Source: Betaproteobacteria bacterium UBA931 (lineage in GTDB: Bacteria > Pseudomonadota > Gammaproteobacteria > Burkholderiales > Casimicrobiaceae). Taken from it: a stretch of DNA of 6,238 nt. The notes under the pieces were generated by a model. It searched no databases. It saw nothing but the letters and a program-made list of their open reading frames with translations, and was not told the origin of the DNA. Below, one piece after another: positions 1 through 5,911 of the stretch (its first letter is position 1; every line of letters begins with the position of its first letter). The position numbers were made by a program, and so were the translations under genes. The DNA lies in NCBI GenBank assembly GCA_002293615.1, contig DBDN01000012.1:715-6952 (forward strand), in the 5' to 3' direction.

Positions 1-1158
1 CAATGGGATGCCACTGCGCGCCCGATCATTACCGAGTATTCGGGACGGGTCAAGTTTGAAAATGTTGAAGAGGGCGTTACCGTTGCCAAGCAGGTGGATG
101 ACGTAACCGGCCTTTCCACGCTGGTGGTGATTGATCCCAAGCGTCGCGCCGGCAGCGTATCGAAAGGGGTTCGCCCGCAGGTAAAATTGCTTGACCAAAG
201 CGGCAATGAAATCTTCATTGCCGGTACCGATCAACCGGTGAATATTACTTTCCAGCTCGGCTCCATCATTACGGTGAAAGACGATCAGGAGGTAAAAGTG
301 GGCGAAGTGTTGGCGCGTATTCCTCAGGAAACATCGAAAACACGCGATATTACCGGCGGCCTTCCGCGTGTGGCAGAGCTTTTCGAAGCGCGTTCACCGA
401 AAGATGCGGGCATGCTTGCCGAGGTAACCGGTACGGTTTCTTTTGGTAAAGATACCAAAGGCAAACAGCGCTTGGTGATTACCGATATGGATGGCGTGGC
501 GCATGAGTATCTGATTCCCAAAGATAAACATGTGATGGCGCACGATGGCCAGGTCGTCAATAAAGGCGAGGATATTGTGGACGGGCCGGCGGATCCGCAT
601 GATATTTTGCGTTTGCTGGGTGTCGAAGCGCTGGCGCGTTATATCACCGACGAAGTACAAGATGTTTACCGTCTGCAAGGCGTGAAGATCAACGATAAAC
701 ATATCGAAGTGATCGTGCGCCAGATGTTGCGTCGTGTTCAAGTGACCGATGCGGGCAACACCCGTTTCATTACCGGCGAGCAAGTGGATCGTTCGGACTT
801 GCTTGACGAAAACGATCGCGTGATCAAGGAAGGGAAAACACCGGCAACGTACGAGCATATGCTGCTCGGTATTACCAAAGCGTCGCTTTCCACGGATTCG
901 TTTATTTCGGCAGCGTCGTTCCAGGAAACCACGCGCGTGCTGACTGAGGCGGCCATCATGGGCAAACGTGATGAATTGCGTGGTTTGAAAGAAAACGTCA
1001 TCGTCGGCCGATTGATCCCTGCCGGAACGGGGTTGGCGCATCATGCGCTGCGTCGTGCCCAGCAGAAACATGATCCAGAAGCAGCATTGGCCGCGGCGGT
1101 GCAAGCCGAAGCCGGTCATGTCGAAAACGAAGGCGATACGGCAGGAGCCGCGTTGTAA
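1..1158 (+). CDS. rpoC: DNA-directed RNA polymerase subunit beta', C-terminal part (5' end outside window)
   Basis: This is the C-terminal 385 residues of the largest catalytic subunit of RNA polymerase. The frame is open from base 1, reading QWDATARPIITEYSG, so the gene begins outside the window; a GTG at 94 in the same frame is internal. By comparison with remembered E. coli RpoC (1407 residues), the visible part should begin near residue 1020. Hallmarks are DITGGLPRVAELFEAR, VSFGKDTKGKQRLVIT, EVQDVYRLQGVKINDKHIEV and SFISAASFQETTRVLTEAA, followed by RGLKENVIVGRLIPAGTG. These cover the end of the jaw/trigger-loop region and the C-terminal clamp segments. The tail after GTGLAHHALRR is Ala/Glu-rich and variable, as is usual. 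The stop TAA is followed by hairpins, and the next genes face the opposite way, so rpoC appears to be last in its transcription unit. Identity is certain; the beta-like character of GEQVDRSDLLDENDRV is from memory. Confidence 0.98.
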   Translation, partial: QWDATARPIITEYSGRVKFENVEEGVTVAKQVDDVTGLSTLVVIDPKRRAGSVSKGVRPQVKLLDQSGNEIFIAGTDQPVNITFQLGSIITVKDDQEVKVGEVLARIPQETSKTRDITGGLPRVAELFEARSPKDAGMLAEVTGTVSFGKDTKGKQRLVITDMDGVAHEYLIPKDKHVMAHDGQVVNKGEDIVDGPADPHDILRLLGVEALARYITDEVQDVYRLQGVKINDKHIEVIVRQMLRRVQVTDAGNTRFITGEQVDRSDLLDENDRVIKEGKTPATYEHMLLGITKASLSTDSFISAASFQETTRVLTEAAIMGKRDELRGLKENVIVGRLIPAGTGLAHHALRRAQQKHDPEAALAAAVQAEAGHVENEGDTAGAAL

Positions 1159-1189
1159 TCGCACAAGAGGAAGGGTATTTTTCTGACCG

Positions 1190-1221
1190 ATAAAACGGGT
1201 TTTTTTGGAAGCCCGTTTTAT
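1190..1221 (+). terminator. Inverted repeat after rpoC, probable transcription terminator
   Basis: A perfect 10-base inverted repeat (ATAAAACGGG at 1190-1199, CCCGTTTTAT at 1212-1221) encloses a 12-base T-rich loop, 31 bases after the rpoC stop. The U-run lies inside the loop and the 3' arm instead of following the stem, so it is not a textbook intrinsic terminator. Its position at the end of rpoC supports a role in ending or protecting the transcript. The next hairpin, at 1255-1281, may act as a back-up in this direction. Confidence 0.5.
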
Positions 1222-1249
1222 ATTGTTGCGCTAAGGTAACCGAGGGGAT

Positions 1250-1288
1250 AAAAAAATGGCTTAGCAAAAAGCTAAACCATTCATTTTT
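1250..1288 (-). terminator. Intrinsic terminator of tRNA-Lys, probably bidirectional
   Basis: On the - strand, an 11-bp stem (arms 1271-1281 and 1255-1265, one G-U pair) has a TTTTT loop and is followed directly by a run of T (complement of the A run at 1250-1256). It begins 9 bases after the tRNA CCA end. This is a textbook intrinsic terminator. Read on the + strand, the same hairpin has one A-C mismatch and is followed by CATTTTTATT (T run at 1284-1288), so it can also stop rpoC transcription. The wobble pairs only in the - RNA, which suggests that the tRNA direction is the main one. Confidence 0.88.
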
Positions 1289-1290
1289 AT

Positions 1291-1366
1291 TGGTAGGCCG
1301 TGCAGGATTCGAACCTGCGACCAACGGATTAAAAGTCCGCTGCTCTACCAACTGAGCTAACGACCC
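1291..1366 (-). tRNA. tRNA-Lys, anticodon UUU
   Basis: The reverse complement is a 76-base cloverleaf with an encoded CCA end. The D-arm reads GCTCAGTTGGTAGAGC, and the anticodon loop CTTTTAA gives anticodon UUU (bases complementary to 1331-1333). The variable loop is TGGTC, and the T-arm is GCAGG-TTCGAAT-CCTGC. The discriminator is A73, as expected for lysyl-tRNA synthetase. It reads both AAA and AAG codons. Several pairs are wobbles: G1-U72 and U4-G69 in the acceptor stem, and G27-U43 in the anticodon stem. E. coli tRNA-Lys, as I recall it, has Watson-Crick pairs at 1-72 and 4-69. The gene has its own promoter on the 5' side and a terminator on the 3' side, and it converges on rpoC. Confidence 0.97.
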
Positions 1367-1380
1367 GAAGAAGAAGCGCG

Positions 1381-1409
1381 ATTATAGAATAAAAAGCGGT
1401 GACCGCCAA
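1381..1409 (-). promoter_or_regulatory. Sigma70-type promoter of tRNA-Lys
   Basis: On the - strand, a consensus -10 box TATAAT (complement of 1381-1386) lies exactly 17 bases after TTGGCG (complement of 1404-1409), which matches the -35 consensus TTGACA at 4 of 6 positions. The bases after the -10 box are CGCGC. A GC-rich discriminator of this kind is typical of stable-RNA promoters under stringent control; that regulation is inferred. The predicted start, about 7 bases downstream, leaves a leader of under 10 bases before the mature tRNA. Confidence 0.85.
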
Positions 1410-1433
1410 GCGTAAAACATGCTTTTTTGGCGG
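1391..1433 (-). terminator. Weak candidate terminator after the DUF1178 gene, overlapping the tRNA promoter
   Basis: Downstream of the DUF1178 stop there are two inverted repeats on the - strand. The first is a 7-bp pair, CCGCCAA (complement of 1427-1433) with TTGGCGG (complement of 1403-1409). The second is a short GCGG-TCA-CCGC hairpin (1396-1406) followed by TTTTTATT (from 1395 downward). The second has the layout of an intrinsic terminator, but its stem has only 4 bp. Both overlap the tRNA promoter, so the sequence could instead be an operator or have no function. Confidence 0.3.
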
Positions 1434-1456
1434 GAAAGGGGTTGTTATACGGTTTT

Positions 1457-1894
1457 TTAATTGAGGTCATGAAACAGAAAATCGGGCAGGATATCGATAT
1501 CAATGCCCTCTTCGGCAAGAGCTTCTATGTCATTTTGAGCAGCCTGCCCGCGGATAGGCCGCAACGGCGTTTCATGGTAATGCATTTTTCGGGCTTCTTC
1601 GGGGAAGCGTTCTCCGACATTTTCGGTGTTGCTCACGATTTGGCGCAGGCGCGCGATCATATCGGTAGTGGCGGAGGGTATCGCAACATGGCGCTGCTTT
1701 GTAGGCTCAGTTTCGGGACGTTTTATTTTTTTGTTGCGCACTTTCGCGGTAAGCCGTTTGTCGATCTCGGTGTTGCCGCAAATTGGGCATTCGAGGAGGC
1801 CGCGCTCTTTTTGCTGGTCAAACGATTCCACGCTGGCAAACCAGGCTTCAAAAATATGGCCGCAATGGCGACAGACAAGATCAAAAACAATCAT
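1457..1894 (-). CDS. DUF1178 family zinc-ribbon protein, function unknown
   Basis: This is a 145-residue protein of the DUF1178 family, recognised from both ends. The N-terminus is MIVFDLVCRHCGHIFEAWFAS, with zinc-ribbon cysteine pairs C8-x2-C11 and C36-x2-C39 (CPICGN). The C-terminus has the family signature ENVGERFPEEARKMHYHE (residues 91-108), then PIRGQA and ALAEEGIDIDILP. The middle (residues 50-70) is basic and variable. The family is common in alpha- and betaproteobacteria and has no assigned biochemical role that I know of; metal binding is inferred from the four cysteines. The ATG at 1894 is chosen because the family starts with MIVFDL; an open stretch of 61 codons upstream looks like random sequence overlapping the end of mutY. 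No clear Shine-Dalgarno sequence precedes this ATG. The gene lies 70 bases after mutY in the same direction and may be cotranscribed with it. Confidence 0.93.
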   Translation of the reverse strand: MIVFDLVCRHCGHIFEAWFASVESFDQQKERGLLECPICGNTEIDKRLTAKVRNKKIKRPETEPTKQRHVAIPSATTDMIARLRQIVSNTENVGERFPEEARKMHYHETPLRPIRGQAAQNDIEALAEEGIDIDILPDFLFHDLN

Positions 1895-1964
1895 AGTGAT
1901 TCGATTGTCGCATGAATCCGCGGCAAGCCTTTTGAAAAAGACGAAAAGTGCTTTTGCGTAACGG

Positions 1965-2999
1965 TCATATCTTGGCGAGAATGCGACGGATTGGCGTTGG
2001 CATAGCGCATGAAAGCGCTTCTTTATGGCGATAAAAACGGCAATGGTTTGTTTGACGCAGTCGTTCGTGTGCCACATGCAGCTCGACGGGTGTCATAATG
2101 AGCAACCGATGCGTTAAGCGATGCCGGACAGGCGTATGCACAACATGATCGCACGCTTTTAGCCCGAAGCGTTGCTTTACGATTTGTGTGGCGTCTTCAC
2201 CCATCGCACATTCGGGGAAGCTCCACAATCCCGACCAGATTTTTTGTGTGCGTCGCTCCTCAAGTAAAATACGGTCTTGATGGCGGATTACCAATAATTG
2301 AAAAGGTATTTCCGGAATTGTTTGGCGTTGTCTGGGGCTTGGCAATAACGCGGTTTGTTGTGCCGCGTGGGCAAAGCAATCCTGACGCAATGGACAATGT
2401 GGGCAATCGGGACACGTGCGCGTACATATTTGTGCGCCGAGATCCATCAGGCCTTGCGTGTAGGCGGGCAGATTGTTTTTCGGCAACAAAGTTTCGGCAA
2501 CGGCCCACATATGCTTTTCAACGGAGGACTGTGTTGGATCGCCTTCAATGCCGTGATGGCGGGCGAGAATTCTTTTGACGTTGCCGTCAAGAATTGCGGC
2601 GTGGCGATGAAAAGCAAAAACGGCGATTGCGGCGGCCGTCGAACGGCCAATGCCGGGCAATTCGGTAAGCTCCTGCTCTGTTTCGGGAAAGGTGCCGTGG
2701 TAATCGTCAACAATACGACGCGCCGTATGATGTAAAAAATGCGCGCGACGATAATAGCCCAACCCCGACCAGAGTTCGAGCACTTGCGTTACAGGAGCGC
2801 GCGCAAGAGCGAAAACATTGGGGAAAACACTTAAAAAACGTAAATAATAGCTCTTGACCGTTTCGACTTGCGTCTGCTGGAGCATAATTTCCGAGAGCCA
2901 GATACGGTATGGGTCGCGGGTGTTTTGCCAAGGCAGATGATGGCGACCGTGTCGGCGCTGCCAGAGGATGATGCGTTGCGCAAAGGAAGGAGCAGGCAT
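1965..2999 (-). CDS. mutY: A/G-specific adenine DNA glycosylase MutY
   Basis: MutY removes adenine mispaired with 8-oxoguanine, limiting G:C to T:A mutation. The 344-residue product (E. coli 350) shows the whole family plan: LSEIMLQQTQV with catalytic E37, GLGYYRRAH, the helix-hairpin-helix LPGIGRSTAA (about 114-123), and LDGNVKRILAR with catalytic D138. Next comes the 4Fe-4S cluster C192-x6-C199-x2-C202-x5-C208. A Nudix-like 8-oxoguanine recognition domain runs from about 228 to the end. With the ATG at 2999 these residues carry the same numbers as in E. coli, which favours it over the in-frame TTG at 3005. In the C-terminal domain, the position of the FSH motif reads Leu-Thr-His (295-297). 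No Shine-Dalgarno sequence is visible, and a 14-bp hairpin ends 8 bases before the ATG. The gene follows cpoB by 68 bases in the same direction. Confidence 0.97.
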   Translation of the reverse strand: MPAPSFAQRIILWQRRHGRHHLPWQNTRDPYRIWLSEIMLQQTQVETVKSYYLRFLSVFPNVFALARAPVTQVLELWSGLGYYRRAHFLHHTARRIVDDYHGTFPETEQELTELPGIGRSTAAAIAVFAFHRHAAILDGNVKRILARHHGIEGDPTQSSVEKHMWAVAETLLPKNNLPAYTQGLMDLGAQICTRTCPDCPHCPLRQDCFAHAAQQTALLPSPRQRQTIPEIPFQLLVIRHQDRILLEERRTQKIWSGLWSFPECAMGEDATQIVKQRFGLKACDHVVHTPVRHRLTHRLLIMTPVELHVAHERLRQTNHCRFYRHKEALSCAMPTPIRRILAKI

Positions 3000-3040
3000 G
3001 TTCAAAAGAAACGCAGAAAGCAGGGCGCTTTCCGCGTTTC
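3000..3040 (-). terminator. Strong hairpin between cpoB and mutY: terminator or attenuator
   Basis: On the - strand, a 14-bp stem is formed by arms complementary to 3027-3040 and 3008-3021, with a 5-base GCCCT loop. One of the pairs is G-U; on the + strand the same position is an A-C mismatch, so the structure is better formed in the - RNA. It is followed by TTTTGAAC and then the mutY ATG. The short T run makes it a plausible but inefficient intrinsic terminator for the tolB-pal-cpoB unit. It also occupies the place where a mutY ribosome-binding site would be. Confidence 0.6.
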
Positions 3041-3067
3041 GGTTTGGGGCATATGAGATGGACGCGA

Positions 3068-3838
3068 TTAACGCAATCGTTGCTTGGCTTTGCCTGCGGC
3101 GTCACTGCCCGGATAACGGGCGATCAGCGTTTGCAGCGTAGTTTGGGCAGCGTCATGTTGTCCAAGTTCGGTTTGCGCGGAGGCAAGATTAAGCATCGCG
3201 TCCGGTACTTTCGCGCTGTCCGGATATTTTTGCAACAATTCGGTTTGCGCCTCGATCGTTGCGCGGTAATTGCGTTGGGCAAAACGCGCGTTGCCCAACC
3301 AGTATTGGGCGGCGGCAGCATTCGTACTTTGCGGGTAGGTTTTAAGGAACGCGGAAAACGATGTTGCCGCGCTTTCATAATCACCGCGCTTGAACATATC
3401 CATGGCGCGCTGATATGCCTGCTCTTCGTTTTCAGGGCTGGCGGTGACAGTAGTTTGCCCGCCGGGAGCTGTCGCGTTGTTCGATACCAGTGGCGTGACG
3501 CCGCCCTCGAGAGCGCGCAACCGCGCATCGAGGTCGGCATAAAGATCGCGTTGACGCTTTTGGGTTTCATCGACCTGGTAACTCAGTACCTCGATTTGTC
3601 CACGAAGTTGCGCAATGTCTGCACGCATCAAGTCAATCTGGCTGGCAAGCTCAATGACACCTTGCGCGGTTTTTTGCTCGGCGGCGCTGAGTTGCGTATT
3701 CAGTTGTGCTTCGATTTGCGCGAAACGTGTATTGATTTCGTCGATACGCGCATGTGCTTTGTCGTCACCAAATAAGGCGAACACATTACCGGAAGCCAGC
3801 GCGCAACACAGGGCAACTGAAAATAAAAAACGCTTCAT
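3068..3838 (-). CDS. cpoB: Cell division coordinator CpoB (YbgF), periplasmic TPR protein
   Basis: The product has 256 residues (E. coli CpoB 263). It begins with a Sec signal peptide (MKRFLFSVALCCALA, likely cleaved after Val-Phe-Ala21). A long Gln/Ala/Glu/Asp-rich helical stretch (about 28-112) matches the trimerising coiled coil of the family. A flexible Asn/Thr/Gly/Pro linker (about 113-136) follows, and then three tetratricopeptide repeats (about 138-245), including GDYESAATSFSAFLKTYPQS, AQYWLGNARFAQRNY and YPDSAKVPDAMLNLA. In E. coli, CpoB sits in the periplasm and links Tol-Pal-driven outer membrane constriction to septal peptidoglycan synthesis by PBP1B. The ATG at 3838 has a good Shine-Dalgarno GGAG (complement of 3847-3850) 8 bases upstream. 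The gene follows pal by 32 bases, the usual tolB-pal-cpoB order, and is surely cotranscribed with it. A small 5-bp hairpin (3850-3865) abuts the ribosome-binding site. Confidence 0.96.
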   Translation of the reverse strand: MKRFLFSVALCCALASGNVFALFGDDKAHARIDEINTRFAQIEAQLNTQLSAAEQKTAQGVIELASQIDLMRADIAQLRGQIEVLSYQVDETQKRQRDLYADLDARLRALEGGVTPLVSNNATAPGGQTTVTASPENEEQAYQRAMDMFKRGDYESAATSFSAFLKTYPQSTNAAAAQYWLGNARFAQRNYRATIEAQTELLQKYPDSAKVPDAMLNLASAQTELGQHDAAQTTLQTLIARYPGSDAAGKAKQRLR

Positions 3839-3870
3839 AATACGATCTCCGTCAATAATCTGACGAACGG

Positions 3871-4413
3871 CTATTCGCCAAGATAGAGAACATCAACACG
3901 ACGATTTTCCGCCCACGCGATTTCATTGCTTTCGATATTGCGCGGACGTTCTTTGCCGAAGCTGATCGTTTCGATCTGGCTATCCTGAGCGCCAAGCAAT
4001 ACCATCAGACGCTTTACCGCATCGGCGCGACGCTGGCCGAGAGCGAGGTTGTATTCGTGCGTGCCGCGCTCGTCGGTATGGCCTTGTAAAGTCATTCTCG
4101 CAGTGGGATTGGCGGCAAGGTATTGTGCGTGCGCTTCGACGAGGCCACGATATTCGTCTTCCACAACATAGCTGTCAAACGCGAAGAAAACACTGCGGCG
4201 CGACAGAATATTGGCCGGATCCTTGAGCGGATCGGTACCGAGATTCTGGCCGTGAACGCCATCGCCGCTCGCGCCCGAAGTTGATGCGCCACCGGCATTG
4301 TCGGCAATCGGGCGGTCCTCAACCGGGGCGCCTTCGTGATCGGTTGTCGACGCACAGCCCATGACTAAAATACCCGATAGAACCATCAAACCCACTTTTA
4401 AAAAACGCAACAT
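3871..4413 (-). CDS. pal: Peptidoglycan-associated lipoprotein Pal
   Basis: This outer-membrane lipoprotein of 180 residues (E. coli 173) binds peptidoglycan and TolB. It has a signal peptide with lipobox Leu-Val-Met-Gly-Cys20; +2 is Ala, consistent with sorting to the outer membrane. A disordered Gly/Ser/Ala/Asp-rich tether (about 21-70) leads into an OmpA-type peptidoglycan-binding domain (about 73-178). That domain contains VFFAFDSYVVEDEY, the diaminopimelate-binding motif GHTDERGTHEYNLALGQRRADAV and SFGKERPRN, and it ends ENRRVDVLY. The ATG at 4413 is preferred over the in-frame TTG at 4437: it gives a standard lipoprotein signal and has GGGGG (complement of 4418-4422) 4 bases upstream as a likely ribosome-binding site. 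The gene lies 64 bases after tolB in the same direction. Confidence 0.97.
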   Translation of the reverse strand: MLRFLKVGLMVLSGILVMGCASTTDHEGAPVEDRPIADNAGGASTSGASGDGVHGQNLGTDPLKDPANILSRRSVFFAFDSYVVEDEYRGLVEAHAQYLAANPTARMTLQGHTDERGTHEYNLALGQRRADAVKRLMVLLGAQDSQIETISFGKERPRNIESNEIAWAENRRVDVLYLGE

Positions 4414-4477
4414 AAAACCCCCATTGGTTAAGCGCAATCAAGCGCATTGAAACATTGAAAATCAGATAAAAATAAAA

Positions 4478-5797
4478 TTAAAGAATAGGCCCCCACGCCG
4501 GTTCGCGCACCTGCTCGGTTAATGCGCCGATACGCTGACGAATGGTGCCGTCAACCGATACTGCCGATAATATACTGCGGCCGCCGCTTGTGCTTGAATA
4601 AAGAATATAACGGCCGTTGGGCGCTACGGACGGGCTTTCATCCATAGGCCCTTGCGTCAACGCCATGGTTTGTCGTGTCTGAAAATCCATGGCGGCAATT
4701 TGAAAACGGCCGTTATCGCGACGAACAAACACCATTCCTTTGCCGTCGGGCAGCGGGCGCGGTGAAACATTGTGCGAACCTTCGAAAGTGACGCGCTCGG
4801 TACGGCGATCCATGATCCAGAAACGGTAAATCTGCGGCGAACCGCCGCGATCCGACGTAAACAGGATGGATTGCCCATCCGGCATGAACGCCGCTTCGGT
4901 ATCAATCGCCCCAGGCGATGTCATCAGCCGTTGCGCGGCATTGCTGCCGTCCGCGGGCATGATGAAGAGCTGTGAGCCGCCCTCGCGCGACAGGGTCACA
5001 ATGAGTTGCGTTCCGTCGGGCGACCATGCAGGCGCGCTGTTGCTGCCGCGAAAATTGGCGATGGCTTTGCGGCTGCCGTTCATCAGCGATTGCACATAAA
5101 CAACAGGTTTCTGGCTTTCAAAAGACACATAGGCAATGCGCGTGCCGTCAGGCGAAAACCTAGGCGAAATCAGCGGATCTGCCGAGGTGACGATGGTCTG
5201 CGGATTATCGCCGTCGGCGTCGGCAACCAGCAGCATGTATTGCTTGCCTTGCTGCGTAATGTAGGCGATGCGCGTCGAGAAAACACCCGGTTCGCCGGTA
5301 AGTTTTTCATAAACGATATCGGCAATGCGATGGGCGGTAGCGCGAAGTTGCGGCGATGTCACGGTAAACGCCATATTGGCCAGTGTTTCTTGCCTGACGG
5401 TATCGATTAACGCGAAACGGACCTCAATCGTATTGTTGGGCATGGGACGCATATTGCCGATCACAACAGCATCCGCGCCGCGCGCCCGAAAAATACTCGT
5501 ATTGACCTCTTCGGGGAGATAGGGGCGCGGCACGATACCGGTTTCGTCGATCAAACGGAAACGGCCGGAACGTTTTAAATCGTTGCCGATGACTGTTGAG
5601 ACGCTGAGCGGATAAGTTGCTTCATTGCCGAACGGCACAACGGAAACAGGGAGTGCCGCGCCGGAACCGCCGATAATATCGATTGTTAATTGCGCCTGAA
5701 CGGTAAGCGGGTAAAGAAGCGCGCCGCTCAGGAGAAAAATAAAAATATTACTTTTCAAAAATCGATAAAAACAATGAATTTTTTTGAGGCGGCGCAC
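4478..5797 (-). CDS. tolB: Tol-Pal system translocation protein TolB
   Basis: Periplasmic TolB links TolA in the inner membrane to Pal in the outer membrane. The product has 439 residues from the chosen start (E. coli 430). A signal peptide with a long basic n-region (RRLKKIHCFYRFLK) ends at Val-Gln-Ala35. The mature protein starts QLTIDI, the TolA-box position, followed by the N-terminal alpha/beta domain (to about 168; ATAHRIADIVYEKLTG). The beta-propeller has motifs SPDG (215 and 259), MPDG (305), LPDG (349) and APNG (392), and ends REPAWGPIL. The GTG at 5797 is chosen because a good GGAG (complement of 5807-5810) lies 9 bases upstream. The TTG at 5821 would place that GGAG inside the gene, and the TTG at 5758 has no ribosome-binding site. 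It is the first gene of tolB-pal-cpoB, with a candidate promoter directly upstream. Confidence 0.96.
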   Translation of the reverse strand: MRRLKKIHCFYRFLKSNIFIFLLSGALLYPLTVQAQLTIDIIGGSGAALPVSVVPFGNEATYPLSVSTVIGNDLKRSGRFRLIDETGIVPRPYLPEEVNTSIFRARGADAVVIGNMRPMPNNTIEVRFALIDTVRQETLANMAFTVTSPQLRATAHRIADIVYEKLTGEPGVFSTRIAYITQQGKQYMLLVADADGDNPQTIVTSADPLISPRFSPDGTRIAYVSFESQKPVVYVQSLMNGSRKAIANFRGSNSAPAWSPDGTQLIVTLSREGGSQLFIMPADGSNAAQRLMTSPGAIDTEAAFMPDGQSILFTSDRGGSPQIYRFWIMDRRTERVTFEGSHNVSPRPLPDGKGMVFVRRDNGRFQIAAMDFQTRQTMALTQGPMDESPSVAPNGRYILYSSTSGGRSILSAVSVDGTIRQRIGALTEQVREPAWGPIL

Positions 5798-5840
5798 AGG
5801 TCTAATCTCCGAAGATGGCAAAGCGGGAAAACAGTCGAGA

Positions 5841-5869
5841 ATTATAGCGGCAGTTCATTGTGAACAGGG
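5841..5869 (-). promoter_or_regulatory. Candidate promoter for tolB-pal-cpoB
   Basis: On the - strand, a perfect TATAAT (complement of 5841-5846) lies 43 bases before the tolB GTG. No good -35 box is present: the bases at the 17-base spacing read CCCTGT (complement of 5864-5869), and TTCACA is only 12 bases away. This suggests a promoter that is weak or needs an activator. The nearby palindromes at 5851-5867 and 5874-5886 could be regulator sites. Support is mainly the -10 match and its place between two genes. Confidence 0.45.
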
Positions 5870-5886
5870 CGTCTTTCGTAACGAAA
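5851..5886. repeat. Two palindromes upstream of tolB
   Basis: The first (5851-5867) is CAGTTCA-TTG-TGAACAG, with 7-base arms and one mismatch, lying at the spacer/-35 region of the candidate tolB promoter. The second (5874-5886) is TTTCGT-A-ACGAAA, perfect over 13 bases and centred about 35 bases upstream of the -10 box. Neither is followed by a T run, so terminator function is unlikely. Binding by a dimeric regulator is a guess from symmetry and position; I recognise no known operator. Confidence 0.4.
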
Positions 5887-5911
5887 CCATAATAGATACG
5901 CCGATAAAAAA

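Noticed and set aside
394..1164. 256-codon open frame on the - strand
   Set aside because: It is antisense to rpoC, with a His/Arg/Phe-rich product and no family signature.
998..1351. 117-codon - strand frame starting MVEQRTFNPLVAGSNPARPT
   Set aside because: The first 20 residues are a translation of the tRNA-Lys gene, a familiar false gene call; the rest is antisense to rpoC.
1427..1915. 162-codon + strand frame
   Set aside because: It is antisense to the DUF1178 gene, which has conserved family motifs at both ends.
1895..2077. N-terminal extension of the DUF1178 frame by 61 codons
   Set aside because: It would overlap the end of mutY and precede the conserved MIVFDL start with sequence that does not resemble a domain.
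3044..3775. Long open frame (243 codons) on the + strand
   Set aside because: It lies fully antisense to cpoB, whose product has a clear signal peptide, coiled coil and TPR repeats. The + strand product is Arg/Leu/Gly-rich with no recognisable domain.
4428..4447. Two imperfect 10-base tandem copies (TTAAGCGCAA, TCAAGCGCAT) between tolB and pal
   Set aside because: It is too short and isolated to support an operator or repeat family; likely chance.
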